Assembly: GCF_023370075.1 (NCBI RefSeq)
Contig: NZ_CP097149.1
Coordinates: 310,001-374,000 of the forward strand
Reading direction: 5' to 3'
DNA length: 64,000 nt
Source of the DNA: Deinococcus sp. QL22
GTDB taxonomy: Bacteria > Deinococcota > Deinococci > Deinococcales > Deinococcaceae
Made by a program: the position numbers and the translations under genes
The notes under the pieces: model-generated
Databases searched by the model: none
What the model saw: only the letters and a program-made list of their open reading frames with translations
What the model was told of the DNA's origin: nothing
Shown here: piece after piece, positions 13,149-23,274 of the stretch
How the letters are laid out: the number at the start of each line of letters is the position of its first letter
How positions within the stretch are numbered: position 1 is the first letter of the stretch

Positions 13149-13364
13149 ATGACCGACGCCGCTGCCCACGCCGCCGCCAACGCCGAGCAACTGCGGGTGC
13201 TCCGGGAGGCGCTGAGGGAGACGTTGGCCCCGTTTGTGACCACTCCTCTCCCACCGCTGGAATGCCCCGCCAGTCTGCCCACAGGTGAATTGGCAATGCC
13301 TCGCCTCCACGCTGACCAGGGCCAGAAGGTGCGGGGGGCCTCAGAGAAAAAAGCCCAGAAGTAG
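13149..13364 (+). CDS. Small hypothetical protein
   Basis: 71 residues with no recognised domain. It has an alanine-rich helix (MTDAAAHAAANAEQLRVLREALRETL), a proline-rich middle and a basic C-terminus ending KKAQK. The main support is a TACGCT hexamer at 13136-13141, exactly seven bases before ATG, as in other genes here with leaderless transcripts. A longer frame from 13107 has no such signal. It could be an unrecognised small protein or a chance frame. Confidence 0.5.
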   Translation: MTDAAAHAAANAEQLRVLREALRETLAPFVTTPLPPLECPASLPTGELAMPRLHADQGQKVRGASEKKAQK

Positions 13365-13438
13365 AGTGGCCGCCTGCTGCTGACCACACGGCGAGAGATT
13401 TCGGAATCCGCCTGCCACGATGGGCTACAGTGGCCCGC

Positions 13439-14098
13439 GTGACCCGCCCCGCTCCCCTCGTTGCCCTCACGCGTTTGCCCGCGCTGGGGCGTTACGCCCT
13501 GCTGCTGTTCGGGCTGTTTCTGTACGGCCTGAGCCTGCGCCTGATGCTCGATGCCCGCGTAGGTGTCGCGCCTTGGGAGGTGCTGCATGTGGGCATTACG
13601 CGGCATTTGCCGCTCAGCGTGGGCGTGGTCAGCATCCTGACTGGGCTGGTGATCGTGGCGTTTACGGCTCTGAAACTGCGGGAGCCGATTGGCCCCGGCA
13701 CCGTACTGAACGTCATATTTATCGGTGTATTTTTGGATGTGTTGGGGCCTCTAGTGCCCGACCCGCAAGGCTTGGGCCTGCGCTGGGTGCAGTTTGCGTT
13801 GGGTGTGGCGCTGCTGGGGCTGGCAACCGGAACGTATGTGGCGGCGGGCCTTGGCGCTGGCCCCCGCGACGGCCTGACGCTGGGGCTGCGGCGCGTGTAC
13901 GGCTGGCCTGTGGCCCGTACCCGCACTGGGGTAGAAGTGGTGGTACTGGCCACAGGCTTGCTGCTGGGCGGCCCGGTGGGGTGGGGCACCTTGGTGTTTG
14001 CCCTGACCGTCGGCCCAGCCATGAGCGCAGGTATGGGCTTGTTCGGCATCGCCCAGCGCAGGGAGCCGCCCGCAGGTACGCCGTTGGCTGCCAACTGA
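13439..14098 (+). CDS. YczE/YyaS/YitT-family integral membrane protein
   Basis: 219 residues with about five or six hydrophobic helices. The conserved family patterns are LDARVGVAPWEVLHVGI in the first half and GLGAGPRDGLTLGL in the second, two related repeats typical of YczE proteins. The function of the family is unproven. GTG 13439 is chosen because TACAGT (13426-13431) lies seven bases upstream, as for a leaderless mRNA. An in-frame GTG at 13430 overlaps that -10 box and is therefore unlikely. Confidence 0.85.
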   Translation: MTRPAPLVALTRLPALGRYALLLFGLFLYGLSLRLMLDARVGVAPWEVLHVGITRHLPLSVGVVSILTGLVIVAFTALKLREPIGPGTVLNVIFIGVFLDVLGPLVPDPQGLGLRWVQFALGVALLGLATGTYVAAGLGAGPRDGLTLGLRRVYGWPVARTRTGVEVVVLATGLLLGGPVGWGTLVFALTVGPAMSAGMGLFGIAQRREPPAGTPLAAN

Positions 14099-14351
14099 AT
14101 TGGGGCGAAGGGTGTCTAAGGGTCAAGGGTCGAGGGTCTAAGGAGAGGCAAGGGCAATCGCTGACGCTCCAATAGCCCCCAGCTCCGGCCCCCGTCTGAT
14201 GCGGTGCCCTGGCCCCCTGTGGGAGTCGTAGAGCTGTGAAGCAGACAGAGGCAGTTCAGCGACAGCGACGCCCCGCCCCAATACCTTAGACCCTTAGACC
14301 TCTCCACTCTGACCGCCCCACCCCGCCAAACCCCCCGCCCTCAAACTCTGA
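14099..14351. repeat. Intergenic repeat pair (GGTCTAAGG family)
   Basis: Copies of the dispersed unit occur in opposite orientation: GTCTAAGGGTCAAGGGTC and GGGTCTAAGG at 14113-14142, and CCTTAGACCCTTAGACC at about 14284-14300. They could fold into one long stem enclosing a CTGTGGGAGTCGTAGAGCTG element (14217-14236) of the second repeat family. No gene is supported here. Confidence 0.6.
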
Positions 14352-14528
14352 TATAGTCTCCCGTTGGGTGCGCCCGTGACCCTGCCCATCCGCGCTGGAG
14401 CGTCGCGCTTGGGCCTGACCCGAAGACCGAAAACCGCCTGCATGAGCTGCGAAGCTGCACGGCGGCCTGACGGTGGGTTGGCACGGGGAACGCAAACTTG
14501 GCCCGTCTAGTAACGCTCAGGAGAGAAC
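14349..14528 (+). promoter_or_regulatory. rpsB extended -10 promoter and long leader
   Basis: TGATATAGT at 14349-14357 is a TG-extended -10 (TATAGT 14352-14357), which would start RNA near 14364. This leaves a GC-rich leader of about 165 nt before rpsB, whose ribosome site is AGGAGAG. A leader of this length before an S2 gene is a plausible place for autogenous control by S2. I see no specific S2-binding fold with certainty. Confidence 0.5.
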
Positions 14529-15323
<795 letters not shown>

Positions 15324-15345
15324 GTTTAGAACCGGAACACAAGTG

Positions 15346-15384
15346 GGGGCGTGTCCGGCCAATGGTTCGGATTCGCCCCTATTG
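15346..15384 (+). terminator. Hairpin between rpsB and tsf (partial terminator?)
   Basis: GGGGCG-TG-TCCG pairs with CGGA-TT-CGCCCC (ends 15379), followed by TATTGTT. The U-tract is weak, so read-through into tsf with reduced level is plausible, as at other rpsB-tsf junctions. Confidence 0.5.
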
Positions 15385-15464
15385 TTAGTCACAATTCGTC
15401 TAAGTCACAGTCCTGAATCAACGCTGCCTAACCGCGCGAAAGCCAATTTACGGAGGAACTCACC

Positions 15465-16268
<804 letters not shown>

Positions 16269-16282
16269 GCAGATAAACAGCC

Positions 16283-16311
16283 GGGGCGGCCCATCACAGC
16301 CGCTCCTTTTT
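16283..16311 (+). terminator. Rho-independent terminator after tsf
   Basis: GGGGCGGC (16283-16290) pairs with GCCGCTCC (16299-16306, one G-U pair), followed by TTTTTGC. Confidence 0.75.
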
Positions 16312-16325
16312 GCTGTATCACCTGA

Positions 16326-17075
<750 letters not shown>

Positions 17076-17301
17076 ACTTGAGCCTGAAGCAGCGGTGTCT
17101 TCAGGCAGCGGTCTGGAAGCGCAACAGCGCAAGCCGAAAGATTGCAAAAGGGCAGACATCCTGACATCACGGTAGAATCCGACCATTGCTGTCCGGGGCG
17201 CTTCTCCGCTTTAACTCACCCGATGGCCCGCTTTTGCTTCCCCAGTAACGCTGCTCAGGGATCCGGCCCCCAAGACTGCACTTGTTTAGGAGATTTCAAT
17301 T

Positions 17302-17853
17302 ATGGCAGACCTTAAAACCATTCAGTCCGATACCCGCGAACGCATGACCAAAGCCATTGAGGCGCTGGAAAACAACCTCAGTGTGTTGCGTACAGGCCGC
17401 GCCAACCCCGGCATTCTGAAGAAGATCGTGGTGGATTATTACGGCTCCACTGTCCCGATCGATCAGGTGGCCAGTATCACGACGCCTGACGCGCGCACGC
17501 TCGTTATTTCTCCCTGGGATCGGGGCGCACTGAACCCAATCGAGAAGGCCATCCGCGACAGCGATCTGGGCCTGAATCCCAACAACAAGGGCGACACCAT
17601 CTTTATCAGCCTGCCGATGCTGACTGAGGAACGCCGCAAAGACCTTGTGAAGAACGCCAAGAACTACGCCGAGGACGCCCGAATCGTGGTGCGGAACCTG
17701 CGTAAGCACGCGCTGGACGAAGTGAAGAAGATGGAAGGCGTGGGTGACGACGAGATCAAGCGTGGCGAGGCCGAGGTACAGAAAATCACCGACGAATACA
17801 TCGCCCGCGTGGAATTGACGTTTACCAAGAAGGAGCAGGAAATCCTCGGGTGA
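17302..17853 (+). CDS. frr: Ribosome recycling factor
   Basis: 183 residues, the typical RRF size. It has [49 protein letters not shown] and [27 protein letters not shown] with EF-G splits the post-termination ribosome. TTTAGGAGATTTC supplies the ribosome site. A 226-bp gap after pyrH contains a TAGAAT box near 17173, so frr may also have its own promoter. Confidence 0.98.
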   Translation: MADLKTIQSDTRERMTKAIEALENNLSVLRTGRANPGILKKIVVDYYGSTVPIDQVASITTPDARTLVISPWDRGALNPIEKAIRDSDLGLNPNNKGDTIFISLPMLTEERRKDLVKNAKNYAEDARIVVRNLRKHALDEVKKMEGVGDDEIKRGEAEVQKITDEYIARVELTFTKKEQEILG

Positions 17854-17892
17854 GTCTGCCCACGCTGCCTCTGCCCCTTTTTAAATGTGCAG

Positions 17893-17922
17893 CGCGTGAC
17901 CGCCGGGCCTTCCGGCGGCGCG
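17893..17922 (+). terminator. Hairpin after frr
   Basis: CGCG-TGA-CCGCCGG pairs with CCGGCGG-CGCG, followed by TTGTTATC. The stem is strong but the U-tract is imperfect. Confidence 0.5.
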
Positions 17923-17985
17923 TTGTTATCCCGGCCCTGATGGACACCCACGCCTGATGGAGCCGTATTTGATGGAAACACGGTA

Positions 17986-18816
17986 ATGGAAACCCTCTGG
18001 ACGCGCCTGATGACCTCGCTGGTCGGATTCGCCATCGTGGGCGTGATCGTGTGGATCGGCTGGTGGGCCTTGCTGCCCGCGCTGGTGTTCCTATCGGTCA
18101 TGGGCCTGTTCGAGTACATCCGAATGCTAGACCGCAACGATATAGATGTGCGGCGCGTGAGCCTCGGCGTATTTTCGGCGGCCATTATCGTGGCGAGCCT
18201 GCCCATGTGGCCGCAGGCGCCCTGGCCGGGCGGCTCCTGGCGCGAGGCTGTGCTGACGGTGGCGGTGGGCTACATGCTGGTTATGGAAGTCATGCGCCCC
18301 GGCGAGCGCCCGCTGGAACGGATCGTGTACTCGCTGTTCGGGCTGCTGTACATTCCGTGGCTGCTGGGCTACTTCCTGCTGCTGCGCTACACCCCCAACG
18401 CCGAACTGGGTCTGCTGTATTTTGCGCTGCCGCTGATGGCCACCATCTCGGCAGATGTGGGCGGATTCTTCGTGGGCTACTTTTTCGGCAAGCGCAAACT
18501 GGCCCCCGAAGTCAGCCCCGCCAAAACGGTGGAAGGCGCACTGGGCGGCCTGCTGCTCAGCTTCCTCACCGTGCTGCTGATGACCCAACTGACCCACATC
18601 TGGTCACCGCTGGACGCCCTGCTGTATTCCATTCTGGTGGCGAGTGCCAGCCAACTCGGAGACCTCAGCGAAAGCCTGATGAAACGCTCGCTCCGCACCA
18701 AAGACAGCGGCACGAGCCTGCCCGGTCACGGCGGATTCTTGGATCGGCTGGACAGCCTGCTCTTTGCGGTTCCGGTCACTTATTTGTTCCTGCATATCAG
18801 CATGGGCATGGGATAG
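17986..18816 (+). CDS. cdsA: Phosphatidate cytidylyltransferase
   Basis: 276 residues with about eight hydrophobic helices. The C-terminal CTP_transf_1 signature SASQLGDLSESLMKRSLRTKDSGTSLPGHGGFLDRLDS is complete (S-x8-K-R-x3-K-D... with DRxDS). ISADVGGFFVGYFFGKRKLAPEVSPAKTVEG precedes it. It makes CDP-diacylglycerol from phosphatidate and CTP. The ATG is overlapped as TAATG by a 4-codon ORF (17971-17985) starting with the same ATGGAAAC, so the exact start is not certain. It is followed by dxr and rseP. Confidence 0.96.
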   Translation: METLWTRLMTSLVGFAIVGVIVWIGWWALLPALVFLSVMGLFEYIRMLDRNDIDVRRVSLGVFSAAIIVASLPMWPQAPWPGGSWREAVLTVAVGYMLVMEVMRPGERPLERIVYSLFGLLYIPWLLGYFLLLRYTPNAELGLLYFALPLMATISADVGGFFVGYFFGKRKLAPEVSPAKTVEGALGGLLLSFLTVLLMTQLTHIWSPLDALLYSILVASASQLGDLSESLMKRSLRTKDSGTSLPGHGGFLDRLDSLLFAVPVTYLFLHISMGMG

Positions 18817-18826
18817 AGACCGGAGT

Positions 18827-18874
18827 GTGGATCGTAGATCGTGGGGAAACCGGAAACCACGATCTACGATCCAC
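18827..18874. repeat. Perfect 18-bp inverted repeat between cdsA and dxr
   Basis: The arm at 18827-18844 (GTGGATCGTAGATCGTGG) is an exact reverse complement of 18857-18874, with a 12-base loop. The arms contain the internal repeat GATCGTAGATCGTGG. A U-tract is lacking on both sides (GTTCTTAAAG follows). It may be an attenuating stem between the genes or a mobile palindromic repeat. Confidence 0.85.
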
Positions 18875-18909
18875 GTTCTTAAAGCCTTCTTTGCGGCATG
18901 CTGTACCCG

Positions 18910-20088
18910 ATGAACTTGACTGTGTTGGGCAGTACCGGAAGCATAGGCACGCAAACGCTGGACGTGGCGCGGGAGCGGGGATGGAAGGTGGGCGTGCTGG
19001 CCGCCGGGCGCAATCTGGACTTGCTGGCGGCGCAGATCACCGAGTGGCGGCCCACAGTTGTCAGCGTAGACGGCAGCGTGTACGCCGAAGCTATGACCCG
19101 TTTCAGCACGCAGTTTCCTGAAATTAAACTGATAGCCGATCCTACCGAGGCCGCCACCCTGCCCGCCGATGTGGTGGTGAACGCCATGAGCGGCCTACCC
19201 GGACTGGCCCCCACACGGGCGGCGCTGGAAGCGGGGCGAGCGGTGGCACTGGCGACCAAAGAGGCGATGGTTACGGCGGCAGCCCTGATCTGGGAAGCGG
19301 CGGCGCGGGGTGGTGGACGCTTGGTTCCAATTGATTCCGAGCATACGGGCGTGTACCAATGTCTGACCGGAGAAGCGCTGGAAGACGTGGCCGAGGTGAT
19401 CCTGACGGCCAGCGGCGGCCCCTTCCGAGACGGCCCCGCCGACCTGAGCGGCGTGACACCCCAGCAGGCGCTCAAGCACCCCTCGTGGAGCATGGGCCAG
19501 AAAATTACCATCGATTCGGCCACCCTGATGAACAAGGGGTTGGAAGTGATGGAATGCGCCAGCCTGTACGGGTTGCCGCTGAGTCAGGTGGGCGTGGTGG
19601 TGCATCCCCAGAGCCTGGTGCATGCGGCGGTGCGCTTCTGCGACGGCAGCCTGAAGGCGCAATTTGGCCCCGCCGATATGCGGCTGGCGATTGCCTACGC
19701 CATAGACGCCGCCCCGGACGGCATGACCCGCCCCGGCGATGTGCGGGCAGCGCGGCGTGGCGCGGCAGTGGGCGGGCATGGCGGCTGGCCCATGCGCGGC
19801 ACGTGGGAATTTCGGGAGCCGGATCACGCCCGCTTTCCCTGCCTGGGCTTGGCGTACCGGGCGGGCGAGGCGGGTGGCCTGCTCCCCGCTGCCCTGAACG
19901 CCGCCGATGAAGTGGCCGTGCCCGCATTTCTGGCCGGACAAATCGGCTTTACTGACATTCCGCGCCTGATCGAGCGTGTGCTGGACGAAACCCCCTCCGG
20001 AGCGTTGACGTGGGACACGCTGGATGAAGTGCAGGCGTGGGCCACCGCACGGGCGCACGAATTGGTGAAGAGAGGAGTGAATTCATGA
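18910..20088 (+). CDS. dxr: 1-deoxy-D-xylulose 5-phosphate reductoisomerase
   Basis: 392 residues from ATG 18910, beginning [19 protein letters not shown] (NADPH site). The conserved blocks [65 protein letters not shown] and [13 protein letters not shown] are all present, with the metal ligands in PIDSEH and MNKGLE. It converts DXP to MEP, the committed step of the MEP isoprenoid pathway that feeds carotenoids and quinones. An ATG four codons upstream (18898) is possible. The stop overlaps rseP as ATGA. Confidence 0.97.
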   Translation: MNLTVLGSTGSIGTQTLDVARERGWKVGVLAAGRNLDLLAAQITEWRPTVVSVDGSVYAEAMTRFSTQFPEIKLIADPTEAATLPADVVVNAMSGLPGLAPTRAALEAGRAVALATKEAMVTAAALIWEAAARGGGRLVPIDSEHTGVYQCLTGEALEDVAEVILTASGGPFRDGPADLSGVTPQQALKHPSWSMGQKITIDSATLMNKGLEVMECASLYGLPLSQVGVVVHPQSLVHAAVRFCDGSLKAQFGPADMRLAIAYAIDAAPDGMTRPGDVRAARRGAAVGGHGGWPMRGTWEFREPDHARFPCLGLAYRAGEAGGLLPAALNAADEVAVPAFLAGQIGFTDIPRLIERVLDETPSGALTWDTLDEVQAWATARAHELVKRGVNS

Positions 20089-21203
20089 GTTTTCTACAAG
20101 GCATTGCCGCCGCCCTGACACCCCTGGGCCTGATCTGGACGATTCTGATTATCGGCATCGCCACCTTCCTGCACGAGTTGGCGCACTACGCGCTGGCCCG
20201 CTGGCAGGGCGTGGCGGTCAAATCGTTCAGCATCGGCATGGGGCCAGTGCTGACGCGGCGGGCGTGGCGCGGCACCGAATGGCGGCTGAGTCTGCTTCCT
20301 ATCGGCGGCTACGTCGAAATAGACGGCATGGCCCCCACCGAAGACGCGGACGGCACTTACCGTCAGCCCACTCGCGGCTTCGCGGGACTGCCCGCCTGGG
20401 GCAAGGTAGCCGTGCTGCTGGCTGGCCCCCTGATGAACCTGCTGGTAGCAATTGTCCTGATGACCATCACATTTACGGCTCAGGGCGTGCCCGCGCCAGA
20501 CCGCGCCAGAGTCGAAGCCGTGCTGCCCAACTCCCGCGCGCTGGCCCTTGGCCTTCAGGCAGGCGACGTGATTACCGCCATCAACGGCCAGGATATTCCC
20601 GACACCCAGACCGTAAACGGAACTGTGGTGCCGGGCTGGGAAGGCGTGCGGACCACGCTGGGGCAGGATGGCCGCAAAACGCTGACGGTGGAACGTGCCG
20701 GAGCAGTGCGCGAGGTAGGCTTCGACTGGACGGCCCGTGTGAACGGTGTTGTACAGCGACTTGGGATTCAGTACGGCCCAGACGTGCAGGCCGCTACCTT
20801 ACCCGTCGCCTTTGCCACCTCTATTCAGACCACCGTGGACGCCGTGCCGCAAATCCTGCGGGCCTTCGGGAACCTGTTTGCCCGCTTCGTCACGCTAGAC
20901 CTCTCACGCGATGAAAACGTGAGCGGGCCGATTGGCACGGCAGAAATCGTGAGCCGCGCCGCCGCGCTGAGTCCCTGGGCCTTGGTGCAGGTCGCCATTT
21001 TGCTGAACCTGTCGCTGGCCTTCTTCAACCTGATTCCGATTCCGGGGCTGGACGGCGGGCGCATTCTGCTGGTGCTGATCGGGGCTGTGCGCCGCCGCCC
21101 ACTTACGTTGGCGCAGGAGCAGGCCATCAATGTGGCGGGCTTTGCCTTCGTGATGCTGCTGATGGTGTTTGTGGTGGTGCGGGACGTGAGCCGGTTCTTC
21201 TGA
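20085..21203 (+). CDS. rseP: RIP-type site-2 metalloprotease
   Basis: 372 residues. The zinc motif HELAH (30-34) lies in the first membrane helix, a PDZ domain follows (about 135-230, with [18 protein letters not shown]), and the second metal site GLDGGR is near residue 323 in a late helix. The family cuts regulatory membrane proteins inside the bilayer, for example anti-sigma factors. The ATG overlaps the dxr stop, so translation is coupled. The dxr-rseP-cdsA grouping is conserved in bacteria. The start is fixed by the overlap and by the typical position of the HExxH helix. Confidence 0.95.
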   Translation: MSFLQGIAAALTPLGLIWTILIIGIATFLHELAHYALARWQGVAVKSFSIGMGPVLTRRAWRGTEWRLSLLPIGGYVEIDGMAPTEDADGTYRQPTRGFAGLPAWGKVAVLLAGPLMNLLVAIVLMTITFTAQGVPAPDRARVEAVLPNSRALALGLQAGDVITAINGQDIPDTQTVNGTVVPGWEGVRTTLGQDGRKTLTVERAGAVREVGFDWTARVNGVVQRLGIQYGPDVQAATLPVAFATSIQTTVDAVPQILRAFGNLFARFVTLDLSRDENVSGPIGTAEIVSRAAALSPWALVQVAILLNLSLAFFNLIPIPGLDGGRILLVLIGAVRRRPLTLAQEQAINVAGFAFVMLLMVFVVVRDVSRFF

Positions 21204-21312
21204 GGGGAATAAGGGAACGGGAACTATAAAACTGCCGTCCCAGACGACACTTATAGCTTGCCCACCCACTGCTGACCACTGACCACTCACCCTTTCCTTT
21301 ACCATGAGGGCA

Positions 21313-21990
21313 ATGACCGCCCCTGTCCCGCCCCACCCCACCCGGTTCAGCGCCACGCAAGTTGCTGTGGTGATTCCAGCCTTCAATGAGGCTGAAACTG
21401 TGGCCAGAGTGGTGCGCGTGGGCCTGACTCTGACGCCAGAGGTGGTGGTGGTGTCCGACGGCAGCGGCGACGCGACAGCGGCAGTGGCGCGGGAGGCTGG
21501 GGCGCGGGTACTGGAACTGACCGAGAATGGGGGCAAAGGCCCGGCCCTCAAAGCAGCACTGGAACAGACCGGAGCTGAATTTGTGGTCATGCTGGACGCC
21601 GATCTGGTGGGCCTCACGCGGGAACATCTGGATTTACTGCTGACTCCGGTCATGGATGGCTCGCTGGATATGACCATTGGCGTGTTTGACGGCGGCGGAT
21701 TTGTAAGCGATTGGGGCAACAAGCTGACGCCCCACCTCAGCGGACAGCGGGCCTGCCGCCGGGCATGGCTCCTGGCTGTGCCCCGGCTATCAGAAGAGCG
21801 CTGGCCTGAGCCGCCCATTACCGACGCCCTGAAAAACACCGGCGCACGCTGGGATTACGTGGAATTGACGAACATGGCTCAGGTGGTCAAGGAAAAAAAG
21901 CGCGGTTTCTGGAAAGGCGCACAGGCCCGAACCAAAATGTACGCCGACCTCTTGACCTATCAGGTAAGGAAAAAACGCGACGGTTCATAG
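21313..21990 (+). CDS. Family 2 glycosyltransferase
   Basis: 225 residues. VAVVIPAFNEAETVARVV starts the GT-A nucleotide-sugar fold, VVVVSDGSGDAT and ENGGKGPALKAAL follow, and VVMLDADLVG carries the DxD metal motif. It resembles short dolichyl-phosphate-mannose-synthase-like GT2 enzymes without membrane helices, so it probably acts at the membrane face on a lipid or small acceptor. ATG 21313 is chosen because TACCAT (21300-21305) lies seven bases upstream, as for a leaderless mRNA; a nearer ATG at 21304 overlaps that box. The donor and acceptor are unknown. Confidence 0.88.
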   Translation: MTAPVPPHPTRFSATQVAVVIPAFNEAETVARVVRVGLTLTPEVVVVSDGSGDATAAVAREAGARVLELTENGGKGPALKAALEQTGAEFVVMLDADLVGLTREHLDLLLTPVMDGSLDMTIGVFDGGGFVSDWGNKLTPHLSGQRACRRAWLLAVPRLSEERWPEPPITDALKNTGARWDYVELTNMAQVVKEKKRGFWKGAQARTKMYADLLTYQVRKKRDGS

Positions 21991-22066
21991 CTCCTTGGCC
22001 TTCCCACAATGGAGGCAGCCCCACAGTCTAAAGACTCCCGCAATCCACTCCAGTTACAATGGCGCG

Positions 22067-22441
22067 ATGCGCTTTCTGGTGGTCGTGCTTGCTTTGGTTG
22101 TGGGCTTGGTCTATTTCTTCTTTGGCCTGCGCTTGGGCTACGTCACCCTGACGCCCACGCGAATGCTGAATGCCCAAGGCGAGAACAACTACGTCTTTAA
22201 TGTCTTCGACTCCGGGCAATCGGTGGGCGTGACAGGAACGTGCAGCACCGTGAAGGGCCGCGCCGTGCTGCGCCTGTATGACCCCAGTGGCACACAAATT
22301 GCTGGTCAGGCTTGCCCCAAAGGTCAGTGGGCACTGCAGGTGTTGGGCAAAGGCGACGCTGGCAATTACCGCCTGAACGTGCAATTCAATCACTTTACAG
22401 GCCTGATCGACCTCAAAGAAACCCGCAACAGTGGACGATAA
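22067..22441 (+). CDS. Hypothetical secreted or anchored protein
   Basis: 124 residues of unknown family. One N-terminal hydrophobic helix (about 3-22, FLVVVLALVVGLVYFFFGLRLG) is followed by a beta-rich domain with two cysteines (GTCSTVKGRAVLRLYDPSGTQIAGQACPKG) that could form a disulfide outside the cell. TACAAT (22055-22060) lies six bases before ATG, indicating a leaderless transcript. A longer frame from 21995 is not supported. A GC-rich hairpin begins eight bases after the stop. Confidence 0.75.
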   Translation: MRFLVVVLALVVGLVYFFFGLRLGYVTLTPTRMLNAQGENNYVFNVFDSGQSVGVTGTCSTVKGRAVLRLYDPSGTQIAGQACPKGQWALQVLGKGDAGNYRLNVQFNHFTGLIDLKETRNSGR

Positions 22442-22448
22442 AACGGGC

Positions 22449-22478
22449 GGTAGCGTGAAGCATTGGCCTCACGCTACC
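22449..22478 (+). terminator. Hairpin after the 22067 gene
   Basis: GGTAGCGTGA (22449-22458) pairs perfectly with TCACGCTACC (22469-22478) around a 10-base loop. No U-tract follows, so termination may need Rho, or the stem may protect the 3' end. Confidence 0.5.
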
Positions 22479-22635
22479 CGGTACGGCTCTGCATTCACCT
22501 GCCCCACAAGCGCTTAGGGAATTTGTCCGAATTACAACCTCAGAAAAAGACTTCTGACGCTTCCATGCTCCCGAATACTCGTTAAATTCACTCACTTCGT
22601 TCGGTCAGCAGCAAACAACTCTTTTGACAAATGCT

Positions 22636-22893
22636 CTAACGAACCCAGCGTCCCAACAGTGTGACCAGGCGGGCGGGAGTGACGTTGCGGTATTCCTGAC
22701 CGTCTATTCTGACCAGCGGAGCGTCGGCGGGGTCTACCTCGGCACCGCACTGCTTGAGGGCCAGTTCGACATTGCCATTGGCGCTGACCATGCCGGGGCT
22801 GATGCGGAGGGTGTCCCAAACGATGTTGAGAAGGGCTTCGCGCTGGTCTACGCTGATGTGTTCTACACAGAGTTCGAGTCGGATAACGGGCAA
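22636..22893 (-). CDS. Small thioredoxin-fold protein resembling NuoE C-terminal half
   Basis: 85 residues from TTG 22893, which has AAGGAG eight bases upstream. ALLNIVWDTLRISPGMVSANGNVELALKQCG and APLVRIDGQEYRNVTPARLVTLL align by eye with the [2Fe-2S] thioredoxin-like domain of NADH dehydrogenase subunit E (the ...LGI.PG...DG.F.LE...C...APVV.VNG..Y..LTPE.. pattern). The CLGAC cluster ligands are missing except one Cys, so a cluster is unlikely. No complex I genes are nearby. It may be an orphan structural relative. The first-base choice rests on the ribosome site; an ATG start is not available. Confidence 0.65.
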   Translation of the reverse strand: MPVIRLELCVEHISVDQREALLNIVWDTLRISPGMVSANGNVELALKQCGAEVDPADAPLVRIDGQEYRNVTPARLVTLLGRWVR

Positions 22894-23274
22894 GAACAGG
22901 TCTCCTTCGGGCTACCTCCGTGCTGGACATCAACCCCATTCGGCACAGGGCGGCTGTCGTTAACACAGGGCAGGGCGGCAGTCATGCTAGCCCAAGCCAG
23001 AGCAAAACGCGAAAACTAAGGGCAAGTGGTGAAGCCTCTCTAGAACACTGGTCAAGAATCGTGAGATTGGCCGCGCCTCATGTGGGCAAGGGGCGATAGT
23101 CTAGACTCTGAACCAGCAGTCCTCAGTCTCAACAGTTTGGCCCTCACCACTTCAAGACCATTTTGAACGTCTTCTGCCCGCGCGTCTCGCACTTGTCCTG
23201 CATTTGTCTTGCGCCGAGCATTGCGCCCACACCACCTAAAGTGAGCGCCGAGTAGTCCAGACCGGGGGTAGCCC
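22894..23274. other. Intergenic region before clpC
   Basis: No gene is supported in these 381 bases. Near clpC there is ACCTAAAGTG, a possible -10 (TAAAGT 23237-23242), and GGGGGT serves as ribosome site. No HAIR or CIRCE element was seen, unlike clpB. Confidence 0.4.
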
